This document shows, in pieces, positions 34,867-42,994 of a DNA stretch of 64,000 bases. The stretch's first letter is position 1; every line of letters starts with the position of its first letter. The stretch is taken from contig JASMHC010000001.1 in assembly GCA_030750975.1 (NCBI GenBank), positions 186,001-250,000 of the forward strand, read 5' to 3'. The notes under the pieces are model-generated. The model ran no database searches. It saw nothing but the letters and a program-made list of their open reading frames with translations, and had not been told where the DNA came from. The position numbers and the translations under genes are program-made. This DNA comes from Paracoccaceae bacterium. GTDB lineage: Bacteria > Pseudomonadota > Alphaproteobacteria > Rhodobacterales > Rhodobacteraceae.

Positions 34867-35814
34867 TCAGGCAGAGCAGGATGCGCCGCCCAGAACACAA
34901 AACTTGGCACAATGGGGGTGATTAAGAAAAACGTCTTTTTCAGCCAGTTCAAGCGTGGGACCCATTTCAAACCCTTTGTCATAGGCGATCAAGGTGCAGG
35001 CCAGCACCGTCGGTTGGGTTGCGCCCTTGCGTTTCACCACCATGCGGGACGAGGCGCACATCACCTCGTCGGGTGATTTATTCAAGATACCCCAGCAAGC
35101 GGTCGTGATCTCTGGAACCTCGGCCCGAATATCCATTTCCGGAAACAAAACTGTCTGGGCGGGATTATCCGCGTCGATCTCAAACCCGTGTGTCGCGAAC
35201 AATCTGGCATAGCCACTGCGGGCGGACGCTTCGGATTCAGCAAAGGCAACGCGGCCGGCCACCGCAATCTTTATGCCGGAATCGCGTAGCCACTTCATGC
35301 CCTTCATCGTTATGTCAAAACTGCCTTTGCCGCGTTCCTTGTCGTGAATTTCGCGCTCGTAATGATCCAAAGACACCCGCAAGGTCATTTTATCGGGAAA
35401 ATCGCGGTTCAAGTTTTCAAGACCGTCCCGTATCTTGGGGCGCATCATCGGTTGCATGGCGTTGGTCAGAACCAACAACTCGTATCCCCAGTCTAAAGCG
35501 GCTCTGAGAATCTCAATAATCTCGGAGTTCATAAATGGTTCGCCGCCGGTAACACCAATTTCGCGCACATTCCAATGGCGTTCTTCGAGCTGATCAAGAA
35601 AGCCGGTGACGTCGGCCTTGGTCAAATAAACCAGCGCATCATTGGTCGGCGAGCTTTCGATATAGCAATTTGCACAGGTGATGTTGCACAAGGTTCCGGT
35701 ATTGAACCAAAGTGTCTGCGGGCGTGTCAAAGACACAACCGCACGCGCCTGGCCGTCCGCCGTTACATATTTGTCTGAAAACTTTGCCTGTTGTGTTTGG
35801 GCATTATCTTTCAT
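34867..35814 (-). CDS. radical SAM protein with C-terminal cysteine cluster
   Basis: A 315-residue radical SAM enzyme. The SAM-binding cluster motif is CNITCANCY (CxxxCxxC), followed by GVTGGEPFM and the strand LLVLTNAM. The C-terminus ends CAKFCVLGGASCSA, and with CWGIL and MCASS upstream it suggests an additional, SPASM-like cluster. The start at 35814 is the first codon after which family-like sequence appears. The reaction is unknown; no obvious peptide substrate gene is adjacent. The nearest same-strand neighbour is the HSD10-like gene. Confidence 0.85.
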   Translation of the reverse strand: MKDNAQTQQAKFSDKYVTADGQARAVVSLTRPQTLWFNTGTLCNITCANCYIESSPTNDALVYLTKADVTGFLDQLEERHWNVREIGVTGGEPFMNSEIIEILRAALDWGYELLVLTNAMQPMMRPKIRDGLENLNRDFPDKMTLRVSLDHYEREIHDKERGKGSFDITMKGMKWLRDSGIKIAVAGRVAFAESEASARSGYARLFATHGFEIDADNPAQTVLFPEMDIRAEVPEITTACWGILNKSPDEVMCASSRMVVKRKGATQPTVLACTLIAYDKGFEMGPTLELAEKDVFLNHPHCAKFCVLGGASCSA

Positions 35815-35948
35815 GCGCCAGTTCCCTATTTTCGGAGGACAGTAATTCACTCAGATTGCGCAATAAAGTCGTAATCGGGCGTATTACCTTTTTGTGAAAT
35901 TTGGTGAGGGCTGTAGACAAGAACGGCATGTGGTTATAAACAGCACCC

Positions 35949-35960
35949 GTTAGCGCTAAC
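35949..35960. promoter_or_regulatory. LacI-type palindromic operator before zwf
   Basis: GTTAGCGCTAAC is a perfect 12-base palindrome with the central CG step typical of LacI-family operators. It lies nine bases downstream of a -10-like TATAAA (near 35935) and one base before the zwf ribosome site, a position fit for repression. No LacI-family gene is in the window. Confidence 0.65.
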
Positions 35961-35973
35961 AGGAGTGTGCAAC

Positions 35974-37419
35974 ATGGTCTCGCGCGTCATACCGGTAGAA
36001 CCGTTTGACTTGGTTATCTTTGGCGGAACTGGCGATTTATCCCGCCGAAAAATCCTGCCCGGATTGTTCAGAAGATTCTGTGACGGGCAATTCGCAGGGG
36101 AATCACGCATTATCGGCGCGGCCCGTGGTGATTTAAGCACCGATGATTTTCGCCAGTTTGTGTCCGAATCCATTGATGAATTCGGGGGCGTCGATAGCTG
36201 TTCAGCCGGCACCAAGGCCGCGTTTCTGGATATTCTGAGGTTTGTATCGGTTGATGCCAAAGGCGAAGGCGGATGGGAAGATCTGAAAGCGATTGTTCGC
36301 CCGGATGCGGTCCGTGCCTTTTACTTCTCGGTTTCTCCGGCGCTTTTTGGTGATCTTGCCAGACAATTGACAAGTCACGACCTGGCGGATGGCCAAGCCC
36401 GCATTGTTGTCGAAAAACCCTTTGGCCATGATCTGAAAACAGCCAAGGCGCTTAACGCCGTTCTGGCCGCGCATTTTGACGAACATCAGATATATCGAAT
36501 TGACCATTACCTTGGCAAAGAAACCGTTCAAAATCTGATGGCCGTGCGGTTCGGCAATATGCTGTTTGAGCCGCTTTGGAATTCGCAATATGTCGATCAC
36601 ATCCAGATCACCGTTGCCGAAACCGTCGGTGTCGAAGGCCGGGGCGAATATTATGATCGGTCCGGTGCCATGCGGGACATGGTGCAAAATCACCTGATGC
36701 AGCTTTTGTGCCTGATCGCGATGGAGCCGCCGGCGAAATTCGAACCGGATGCGGTACGGGACGAAAAGCTGAAAGTCATCCGTGCGCTCGAACCGGTGGA
36801 TTGGCATCATGTCGTGCGTGGCCAGTATTCCGAAGCAGGCGATGCGAATGGATACCGTGAAGCGGTCGGGGACCCGCGCTCGACAACCGAAAGCTTCATT
36901 GCGCTGAAGACCCATATCAGCAATTGGCGTTGGGCGGGCACTCCGTTTTACCTGCGGACCGGCAAAAAGCTGCGTGCACGCGCAAGTGAAATCGCGGTTG
37001 TTTTCAAGGATGCCCCGCATTCGATCTTTGGTGCCGAGGCCGGGCGACACCGGAACGCGCTGATTATCCGCCTTCAGCCAAACGAAGGCATGACGCTTGA
37101 CGTAACCATCAAGGAACCGGGACCGGGCGGTATGCGTCTGCTCGACGTTCCTTTGGATATGAGCTTTGCCGAAGCGCTTTCGGGGGCCGAAGTGCCTGAC
37201 GCCTATGAACGGCTGATTATGGACGTGATCCGGGGCAACCAGACGCTGTTCATGCGCAGCGACGAAGTGGAAGCAGCCTGGGCCTGGACGGATCCAATTA
37301 TCGAAGGGTGGACAGCACGTAAAGATGTGCCCAAGCCCTATGATGCAGGCAGTGCCGGACCAGAGGACAGTTTGATGCTGATGCACCGCGATGGGCGGCG
37401 TTGGAGGGAAATCCGTTGA
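35974..37419 (+). CDS. zwf: glucose-6-phosphate 1-dehydrogenase
   Basis: A 481-residue enzyme that oxidises glucose 6-phosphate to 6-phosphogluconolactone with NADP, feeding the Entner-Doudoroff and pentose phosphate pathways. Motifs: GGTGDLSRRKILPGLF (cofactor fold), VEKPFGHD, the catalytic RIDHYLGKE and GPGGMRLL-containing C-terminal sheet. The ATG at 35974 follows AGGAG at eight bases; a GTG nine bases earlier overlaps that ribosome site and is less likely. First gene of zwf-pgl-pgi. Confidence 0.96.
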   Translation: MVSRVIPVEPFDLVIFGGTGDLSRRKILPGLFRRFCDGQFAGESRIIGAARGDLSTDDFRQFVSESIDEFGGVDSCSAGTKAAFLDILRFVSVDAKGEGGWEDLKAIVRPDAVRAFYFSVSPALFGDLARQLTSHDLADGQARIVVEKPFGHDLKTAKALNAVLAAHFDEHQIYRIDHYLGKETVQNLMAVRFGNMLFEPLWNSQYVDHIQITVAETVGVEGRGEYYDRSGAMRDMVQNHLMQLLCLIAMEPPAKFEPDAVRDEKLKVIRALEPVDWHHVVRGQYSEAGDANGYREAVGDPRSTTESFIALKTHISNWRWAGTPFYLRTGKKLRARASEIAVVFKDAPHSIFGAEAGRHRNALIIRLQPNEGMTLDVTIKEPGPGGMRLLDVPLDMSFAEALSGAEVPDAYERLIMDVIRGNQTLFMRSDEVEAAWAWTDPIIEGWTARKDVPKPYDAGSAGPEDSLMLMHRDGRRWREIR

Positions 37420-38090
37420 CGGAATTCAAGGAATATCAAGATCGAGAGATCATGATGATCGATATGGCCGGCATTATTGCGTCCGAGCTTGAAAATGTTC
37501 TGCACCATCAGGAACGCGCCACGCTGGTTGTGCCGGGCGGCACCACACCCGGCCCGATATTTGACGACCTGTGCGCCGTCCAGATGGAGTGGGATCGGGT
37601 CGATGTCATGCTGTCAGACGAACGCTGGGTGCCGGAAGAAAGCGAACGGTCGAATACGCGGCTTTTGCGCGAGCGTCTGTTGATCGATCAGGCCGAAAAG
37701 GCGCGATACCTGCCGCTATTTGCACAGGCGGAAAAGCCCGAGGATGTATTGGCCGAGTTGGAAAGCGTTATTCTGCCCGCCTTGCCGATTTCAGTTCTGT
37801 TGCTGGGCATGGGCGCGGATATGCACACAGCCTCGATTTTCCCAGGTGCGGATAATCTGGAAAAGGCTTTGGACCGGAACGGTCCGGTGTTGGTTCCGAT
37901 GCGGGCCCCCGGCGCGCCGGAACCTCGTGTTACGCTTGGCGCCCGCGTTTTGGATCAGGCCTTGTCCAAGCATATCGTCATTACCGGTGCCGAGAAGCGT
38001 GAAGCGATCGAGAAAGCCCGACTATTACCGACAAATCAGGCGCCGATCCGGGCGGTTCTATCCGGCGCAACAATTCATTGGGCGGAATAA
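37416..38090 (+). CDS. pgl: 6-phosphogluconolactonase
   Basis: A 224-residue SugarP-isomerase-fold lactonase hydrolysing 6-phosphogluconolactone. Motifs are VVPGGTTPGPIFDDL, VDVMLSDERWVPEESERSNTRLL and LLGMGADMHTASIFPGA. Translation most likely begins at TTG (37416), overlapping the zwf stop in TTGA and sitting eight bases after GGAGG (37403-37407); no ATG or GTG fits the conserved N-terminus. The rare start may keep Pgl at a lower level than its neighbours. Confidence 0.92.
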   Translation: MTEFKEYQDREIMMIDMAGIIASELENVLHHQERATLVVPGGTTPGPIFDDLCAVQMEWDRVDVMLSDERWVPEESERSNTRLLRERLLIDQAEKARYLPLFAQAEKPEDVLAELESVILPALPISVLLLGMGADMHTASIFPGADNLEKALDRNGPVLVPMRAPGAPEPRVTLGARVLDQALSKHIVITGAEKREAIEKARLLPTNQAPIRAVLSGATIHWAE

Positions 38091-38092
38091 CC

Positions 38093-39697
38093 ATGTGGAA
38101 AAAGCTTGAAAATCTGCATGCCGGAATGAACGGCACACATATCCTTGATTTGTTCGGCGCCGATGCGAACCGGGCTGCAAATATGTCAGTTCGTTTCGAT
38201 CAGATGCTATTTGATTATTCCAAGACGCTGATTGATGCGGATGTGCGCACAGCCCTGGTTGAATTGGCAGAAGAAGCCGGCGTTGAATCCCGCCGTGATG
38301 CCATGTTTTCGGGCGAAAAGATCAATGAAACCGAAGGCCGCGCGGTGCTTCACACGGCGCTTCGCAATCTGGACGGCGGCCCGGTAACGGTTGACGGGCA
38401 AAATGTCATGCCCGAGGTTCTTGCCACTTTGGACCGGATGGAGGGTTTCGCGAATTCGGTGCGCAGCGGAACATTCAAAGGGCAGGGCGGTCAGATCACC
38501 GATGTTGTGAATATTGGTATCGGCGGGTCCGATCTTGGGCCGGTGATGGCAACCTTGGCGATGGCACCTTATCATGACGGTCCTCGGGTTCACTATGTCT
38601 CGAACGTAGACGGGGCGCATATCGCGGACACGCTTCGCGGGCTTGATCCGGCGACCACGTTGGTCATCGTCGCGTCAAAAACCTTCACCACCATCGAAAC
38701 AATGACAAACGCCCGCACTGCTAAAGCATGGATGGGCGACAGCGTTGCCGATCCTGCCGCACAGTTTGCGGCGCTGTCTTCGGCGGTCGATAAAACCTCG
38801 GATTTTGGAATAGCGCCCGACCGAGTATTCGGTTTCGAAGACTGGGTTGGCGGCCGGTATTCGCTTTGGGGACCGATTGGACTGGGGATCATGATCGCCG
38901 TCGGACCAGACGCATTCCGCGCATTCCTTCGTGGCGGGCAGGCCATGGACAGGCATTTCAAATCCGCGGAACTGCATGAAAACCTGCCGGTAATGCTGGC
39001 GTTGATCGGCATTTGGCACAACCAGATTTGCGGTCACACCACACGCGCGGTGCTTCCCTATGATCAGCGCTTATTGCGCCTTCCGGCCTATTTGCAGCAG
39101 CTCGAGATGGAATCAAACGGCAAATCGGTGCTGATGGATGGCACAACAACCCCGCGCCACACAGGCCCGATCGTCTGGGGCGAGCCGGGCACGAATGGCC
39201 AACATGCATTCTATCAGCTTATCCATCAGGGAAGCCGCATTGTGCCGTGTGAATTCATCGTTGCAGCCGAGGGACACGAGATGGATCTGGCGCATCATCA
39301 CCAATTGCTGGTCGCGAATTGCCTCGCGCAGTCCGAAGCGCTTATGCGCGGACGCAATCTTGCCGAAGCCCGTGAAAAAGTCCGCGACACGTTTAGTGGA
39401 GATGAGCTTGAGCGGCAGGCCCGTCATCGGGTGTTCCCCGGCAACCGGCCTTCGACGACGCTGATCTATCCAAAACTGACGCCCGAAATTCTGGGGCAAA
39501 TCATTGCCCTTTACGAACATCGTGTGTTTGTTGAGGGGATCATACTTGGCATCAACTCGTACGATCAATGGGGTGTTGAACTGGGTAAAGAACTGGCCAC
39601 GGCGCTTGGACCGATTGTCAGCGGCGACGTTTCGGCTGAACAGAAAGACGGATCGACACGTCAATTGGTCGAATTCATCCACTCCAATCAGCGCTGA
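38093..39697 (+). CDS. pgi: glucose-6-phosphate isomerase
   Basis: A 534-residue enzyme interconverting glucose 6-phosphate and fructose 6-phosphate. The stretches VVNIGIGGSDLGPVM, VASKTFTTIETMTNA, GGRYSLWGPIGLGIM and GINSYDQWGVELGKELA are the family active-site and signature regions. The ATG is three bases after the pgl stop. Its end is followed by the terminator at 39723. Confidence 0.96.
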   Translation: MWKKLENLHAGMNGTHILDLFGADANRAANMSVRFDQMLFDYSKTLIDADVRTALVELAEEAGVESRRDAMFSGEKINETEGRAVLHTALRNLDGGPVTVDGQNVMPEVLATLDRMEGFANSVRSGTFKGQGGQITDVVNIGIGGSDLGPVMATLAMAPYHDGPRVHYVSNVDGAHIADTLRGLDPATTLVIVASKTFTTIETMTNARTAKAWMGDSVADPAAQFAALSSAVDKTSDFGIAPDRVFGFEDWVGGRYSLWGPIGLGIMIAVGPDAFRAFLRGGQAMDRHFKSAELHENLPVMLALIGIWHNQICGHTTRAVLPYDQRLLRLPAYLQQLEMESNGKSVLMDGTTTPRHTGPIVWGEPGTNGQHAFYQLIHQGSRIVPCEFIVAAEGHEMDLAHHHQLLVANCLAQSEALMRGRNLAEAREKVRDTFSGDELERQARHRVFPGNRPSTTLIYPKLTPEILGQIIALYEHRVFVEGIILGINSYDQWGVELGKELATALGPIVSGDVSAEQKDGSTRQLVEFIHSNQR

Positions 39698-39722
39698 TGC
39701 GCTTTGTGTTGCAATCATCTGA

Positions 39723-39763
39723 GGAAACCCCACAATCACTCTGACAGATTGTGGGGTTTTCCT
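39723..39763 (+). terminator. terminator of zwf-pgl-pgi
   Basis: AAACCCCACAATC (39725-39737) pairs perfectly with GATTGTGGGGTTT (39747-39759), followed by TCCTTT. The right arm ends only six bases before the ATG of the next gene. Confidence 0.88.
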
Positions 39764-39765
39764 TT

Positions 39766-40527
39766 ATGGAACTAAGACTGGACGGAAAGACAGCGCTGGT
39801 CACAGGCGCATCAAGCGGCCTTGGCCGCCATTTCGCCAGCGTATTGGCCGCTTCTGGTGCCCATGTCGCCCTTGCGGCGCGGCGGAAGGATCGGATCACG
39901 GCGCTGGCAGATCAGATCAATACGTCGGGCGGCAAGGCGCTGGCTGTTGAGCTGGATGTTTCGGATCGCGCGGCGCTTAGTCCCGCGCTTGATCACATCG
40001 AGGCAAATCTTGGTCCGGTAGACATATTGGTCAACAACGCCGGAATCGCGGTCGAAGGGTCGACGTTGGACATGTCGGACGATGATCTTGATCGGATCAT
40101 GGATGTAAACACCAAAGCGCTGTGGCATCTGGCCCGACGGGTTTCTGAACGGCTGGTCAAAGGGGGATTGCCCGGCAGTATCATCAACACGGCTTCGATC
40201 CTGGGTCTGAACGCCGCCCCGGGATTGTCGCTTTACGCCATCAGCAAGGCGTCTGTGGTTCAGATGACCAAGGCTTTGGCGCTGGATTTGTGGCGCTACA
40301 ACATCCGCGTGAATGCGATTTGCCCGGGCTATTTCAAAACCGAAATCAATGCGGATTTCTTTGAAACCGAAGCAGGCAAGAAAGCCATCAACCGCCTGCC
40401 ACCCCGCAGATTGGGGGCGTATGAGGAACTTGACGGGCTGTTGATACTGCTCGCCTCCGATGCGTCTTCGTTTATTACCGGCACCGCCATTCCGGTTGAT
40501 GGGGGCCACGCGGCCAAGCTTGCCTGA
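39766..40527 (+). CDS. short-chain dehydrogenase/reductase
   Basis: A 253-residue classical SDR with TGASSGLG, VNNAGIA, catalytic serine in NTASILG and YAISKAS, and the C-terminal GGHAAKLA typical of FabG-like and gluconate/alcohol dehydrogenase relatives. The substrate is unknown. The only possible ribosome site (GGGG) is buried in the right arm of the preceding terminator, so translation may depend on how that hairpin folds. It is convergent with the histidine kinase gene. Confidence 0.88.
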   Translation: MELRLDGKTALVTGASSGLGRHFASVLAASGAHVALAARRKDRITALADQINTSGGKALAVELDVSDRAALSPALDHIEANLGPVDILVNNAGIAVEGSTLDMSDDDLDRIMDVNTKALWHLARRVSERLVKGGLPGSIINTASILGLNAAPGLSLYAISKASVVQMTKALALDLWRYNIRVNAICPGYFKTEINADFFETEAGKKAINRLPPRRLGAYEELDGLLILLASDASSFITGTAIPVDGGHAAKLA

Positions 40528-40530
40528 ACA

Positions 40531-41856
40531 TCACCGGGCGATTGTGATTTCTGCGCGAAGGCCGCCAAGTTTTATGCTTTCTCCAAGCTCGAGCTTGCCG
40601 CCATGTGCTCGGGCCACATCCGCCGCGATGGAAAGGCCCAGACCCACCCCAGCCGAGATATTTTGGTTGCGGGCGGGATCAAGCCGCGCGAAAGGTTTCA
40701 GCGCTTCTTCTCTTCGACCCTCGGGAATGCCTGGCCCGTCATCCTCGACGCGAATGCGCAGGCAGTCCGGTTCAACAAATGCAGACACTTCAGCAATGGT
40801 TCCGTACTGGGTTGCGTTGCCGATCAGGTTGATCACCGACCGCCGGATGGCCAGCGGGCGCAATTCGACCATCCCGCTTCCCTGAACTTCAACCAGCGCC
40901 ACATTCACACTTCGGTTTGCCTCGCTTTCCACCACGTCTTTGATCAGGGCAAGCGGATCAGTGGTTTCAGCCTCAAGGGCGGCTTCGGCATCCCGCCGTG
41001 CAAACATGAGAAACTCGTCTAGCAGCCGCTGCATATCAACGACATCCTTCTCCATTTCCTTCGCGGCAGGATCGTCCGACATCGACAATGCGAGCTTCAG
41101 ACGGGTCAGCGGCGTTCGAAGATCATGGCTGACCCCCGAAAGAATAAGGGTTCTTTGCTCAATATAGCGCTCGATTCTTGTGCGCATTTCAAGAAAGGCA
41201 TTTCCGGCGGACCGAACTTCGGAAGCACCAGTCGGGCGATAGGGCAGGTGGCGGCCCTTGCCAAAGGCCTCGGCGGCGTAAGACAGCCGCATAATTGGCC
41301 GCAACTGGTTGCGTAGAAACAAATAGGCGATCAGTATCATCAACCCACCAATCCCAACGGTCCAGACGATCAGTTGATGAGAGTTGTTGGGGGACACCCG
41401 ACCGCGCGGAGTGCCAATTTCGATGGGACCGTATCGGCTGGGCAAATAGGTTTGAAACCGGACATCGCCTTCCAGAATGATCGGCCCGAGATCAGGTATG
41501 CCCGCGCGAAGTGTCTTCTCCACCCAAATTCCGGTGATATCCCAGATCTGCTGAAAGCTTTCATCCGGGATTGCGTCCTGCGACACAAAGCCGGCGTTCA
41601 GGCGCAGGCTTTGACCCAATTCATCCAACACAGCTTCGGCCGCAATCCTGTCCGGCGCGTCGTTGACATTGTCTTGAAGAAGCAGCAACTCCATAACCAT
41701 GTTGTCCGAAAGCACACGGGTGACGCCTTCGAAATGGCGCTGGATGAAAACCAGCGACACCACTATTTGCAGGGTCAGAATCGGGACGATCAAAATCATC
41801 GCCGCACGCCCGTAAAGCGTTGTCGGCATGTATCGTTTGAGCCAGGCGAAAAACAT
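40531..41856 (-). CDS. EnvZ-like sensor histidine kinase
   Basis: A 441-residue membrane kinase: transmembrane helix at about 17-37, a periplasmic sensor of some 120 residues, a second helix at about 163-183 (LIVWTVGIGGLMILIAYLFL), a HAMP linker, the phospho-acceptor motif SGVSHDLRTPLTRLKLAL, and the ATPase domain with N-box NLIGNATQYG and G-boxes DDGPGIP and GVGLGLSI. This is the EnvZ architecture. No response regulator gene is adjacent on either side, so it is an orphan here. The start at 41856 gives the expected FFAWLKRYMP N-terminus. Confidence 0.9.
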   Translation of the reverse strand: MFFAWLKRYMPTTLYGRAAMILIVPILTLQIVVSLVFIQRHFEGVTRVLSDNMVMELLLLQDNVNDAPDRIAAEAVLDELGQSLRLNAGFVSQDAIPDESFQQIWDITGIWVEKTLRAGIPDLGPIILEGDVRFQTYLPSRYGPIEIGTPRGRVSPNNSHQLIVWTVGIGGLMILIAYLFLRNQLRPIMRLSYAAEAFGKGRHLPYRPTGASEVRSAGNAFLEMRTRIERYIEQRTLILSGVSHDLRTPLTRLKLALSMSDDPAAKEMEKDVVDMQRLLDEFLMFARRDAEAALEAETTDPLALIKDVVESEANRSVNVALVEVQGSGMVELRPLAIRRSVINLIGNATQYGTIAEVSAFVEPDCLRIRVEDDGPGIPEGRREEALKPFARLDPARNQNISAGVGLGLSIAADVARAHGGKLELGESIKLGGLRAEITIAR

Positions 41857-41896
41857 AATTAAACCGTAATGGACGTTGTTGAGGGATGAAAGGGCG

Positions 41897-42799
41897 ATGG
41901 CAAACGTGAAACCGGAAACTGGTGTGGCCATGATCCTTGAAACGGGGGTTCGGCGTATACTTGCCCCCAATCCGTCGCCAATGACCTATTGGGGCACCAA
42001 CACCTATCTTGTTGGGGAAAAACAGGTGGCGGTGATCGATCCCGGCCCGTTGGACGAGACCCATTTCAAAGCCATCTGTGACGCCACCGCGGGGGGATCA
42101 TCCGTGTCCCATATTGTTGTAACGCACGCTCATTTGGATCACTCGGCCGGTGCACCGGAACTGGCCCGGCGGTTAGATGTCCCGTGTGTTGCGTTCGGAC
42201 CGGCGTCACGGGGCGTGTCACCACTGATGCAGCGCCTGATCGAGGAAGGGCTGGAAAGCAGCGGCGAGGGCGTGGACCGGCAATTTTCGCCCGATATCAC
42301 TTTGGAGGACGGAGAGGTTCTTTCAGGCGATACCTGGTCGCTCGAGGCGATCTGGACGCCCGGCCATCTGTCCAACCATATTTGTCTGGCAATGGGCGAC
42401 GCGGTATTCACCGGCGACCACGTGATGGATTGGGCAACTTCGATTGTCTCTCCGCCGGACGGGGATGTGGGCGCGTTTCTGGCAAGCTGTGAGAAGTTGT
42501 TAATGCGCAGTGACCGAATCTTTTACCCCGGCCATGGCGCACCGGTTCTTAACCCGACCGAACGAACGCAGTGGCTGATCGACCACCGCAAGGAGCGGGA
42601 ATCACAAATCCTCGAATTGCTGTCCAATGGGCCGCAAGCCCTTCAATCCATTGTCGAGACGATCTATGCCGATGTCCCAAAATCACTGTTCGGTGCGGCC
42701 AAACGCAATGTATTCGCCCATCTGATTGACTTATACGAGCGTGATGTCGTCTCGGTTACGCCGATGCTAACCGACAATGCGACCTATGCACTGAAATAA
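41897..42799 (+). CDS. MBL-fold metallo-hydrolase (LACTB2-like)
   Basis: A 300-residue metallo-beta-lactamase-fold protein with the zinc motif THAHLDHSAG (HxHxDH), the later ligand histidines in TPGHLSNH, TGDHVMDW and YPGHGAP, and a C-terminal winged-helix tail as in LACTB2-type hydrolases or nucleases. GAAAGGG precedes the start. The divergent partner is the histidine kinase gene 40 bases away. The substrate is unknown. Confidence 0.9.
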   Translation: MANVKPETGVAMILETGVRRILAPNPSPMTYWGTNTYLVGEKQVAVIDPGPLDETHFKAICDATAGGSSVSHIVVTHAHLDHSAGAPELARRLDVPCVAFGPASRGVSPLMQRLIEEGLESSGEGVDRQFSPDITLEDGEVLSGDTWSLEAIWTPGHLSNHICLAMGDAVFTGDHVMDWATSIVSPPDGDVGAFLASCEKLLMRSDRIFYPGHGAPVLNPTERTQWLIDHRKERESQILELLSNGPQALQSIVETIYADVPKSLFGAAKRNVFAHLIDLYERDVVSVTPMLTDNATYALK

Positions 42800-42871
42800 T
42801 TTAGTTTCCGAAATTTTTGTGACAAATCCCTCTGGACGTCATGAATCGCTGTTGCTATATCGCCCTCACAT

Positions 42872-42946
42872 TCCGGCGTAGCTCAGCGGTAGAGCAGTTG
42901 ACTGTTAATCAATTGGTCGTAGGTTCGATCCCTACCGCCGGAGCCA
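42872..42946 (+). tRNA. tRNA-Asn (GTT)
   Basis: A 75-base cloverleaf: acceptor TCCGGCG/CGCCGGA, D-arm GCTCAGCGGTAGAGC, anticodon stem GTTGA/TCAAT with loop CTGTTAA (anticodon GTT), T-arm GTAGGTTCGATCCCTAC, and GCCA at the end with CCA encoded. Confidence 0.98.
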
Positions 42947-42954
42947 AAGTTTCC

Positions 42955-42992
42955 AAGGGCTTAGCAGATATTTGCTAAGCCCTTACTTTTTG
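42955..42992 (+). terminator. terminator of tRNA-Asn
   Basis: AAGGGCTTAGCA (42955-42966) and TGCTAAGCCCTT (42973-42984) form a perfect 12-pair stem followed by ACTTTTT. Confidence 0.88.
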
Positions 42993-42994
42993 GG

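Noticed and set aside
42872-42994. tRNA-Asn as an integration site
   Set aside because: No duplicate of the tRNA 3' end and no integrase or foreign genes follow; a normal terminator and the CorC-type gene do.
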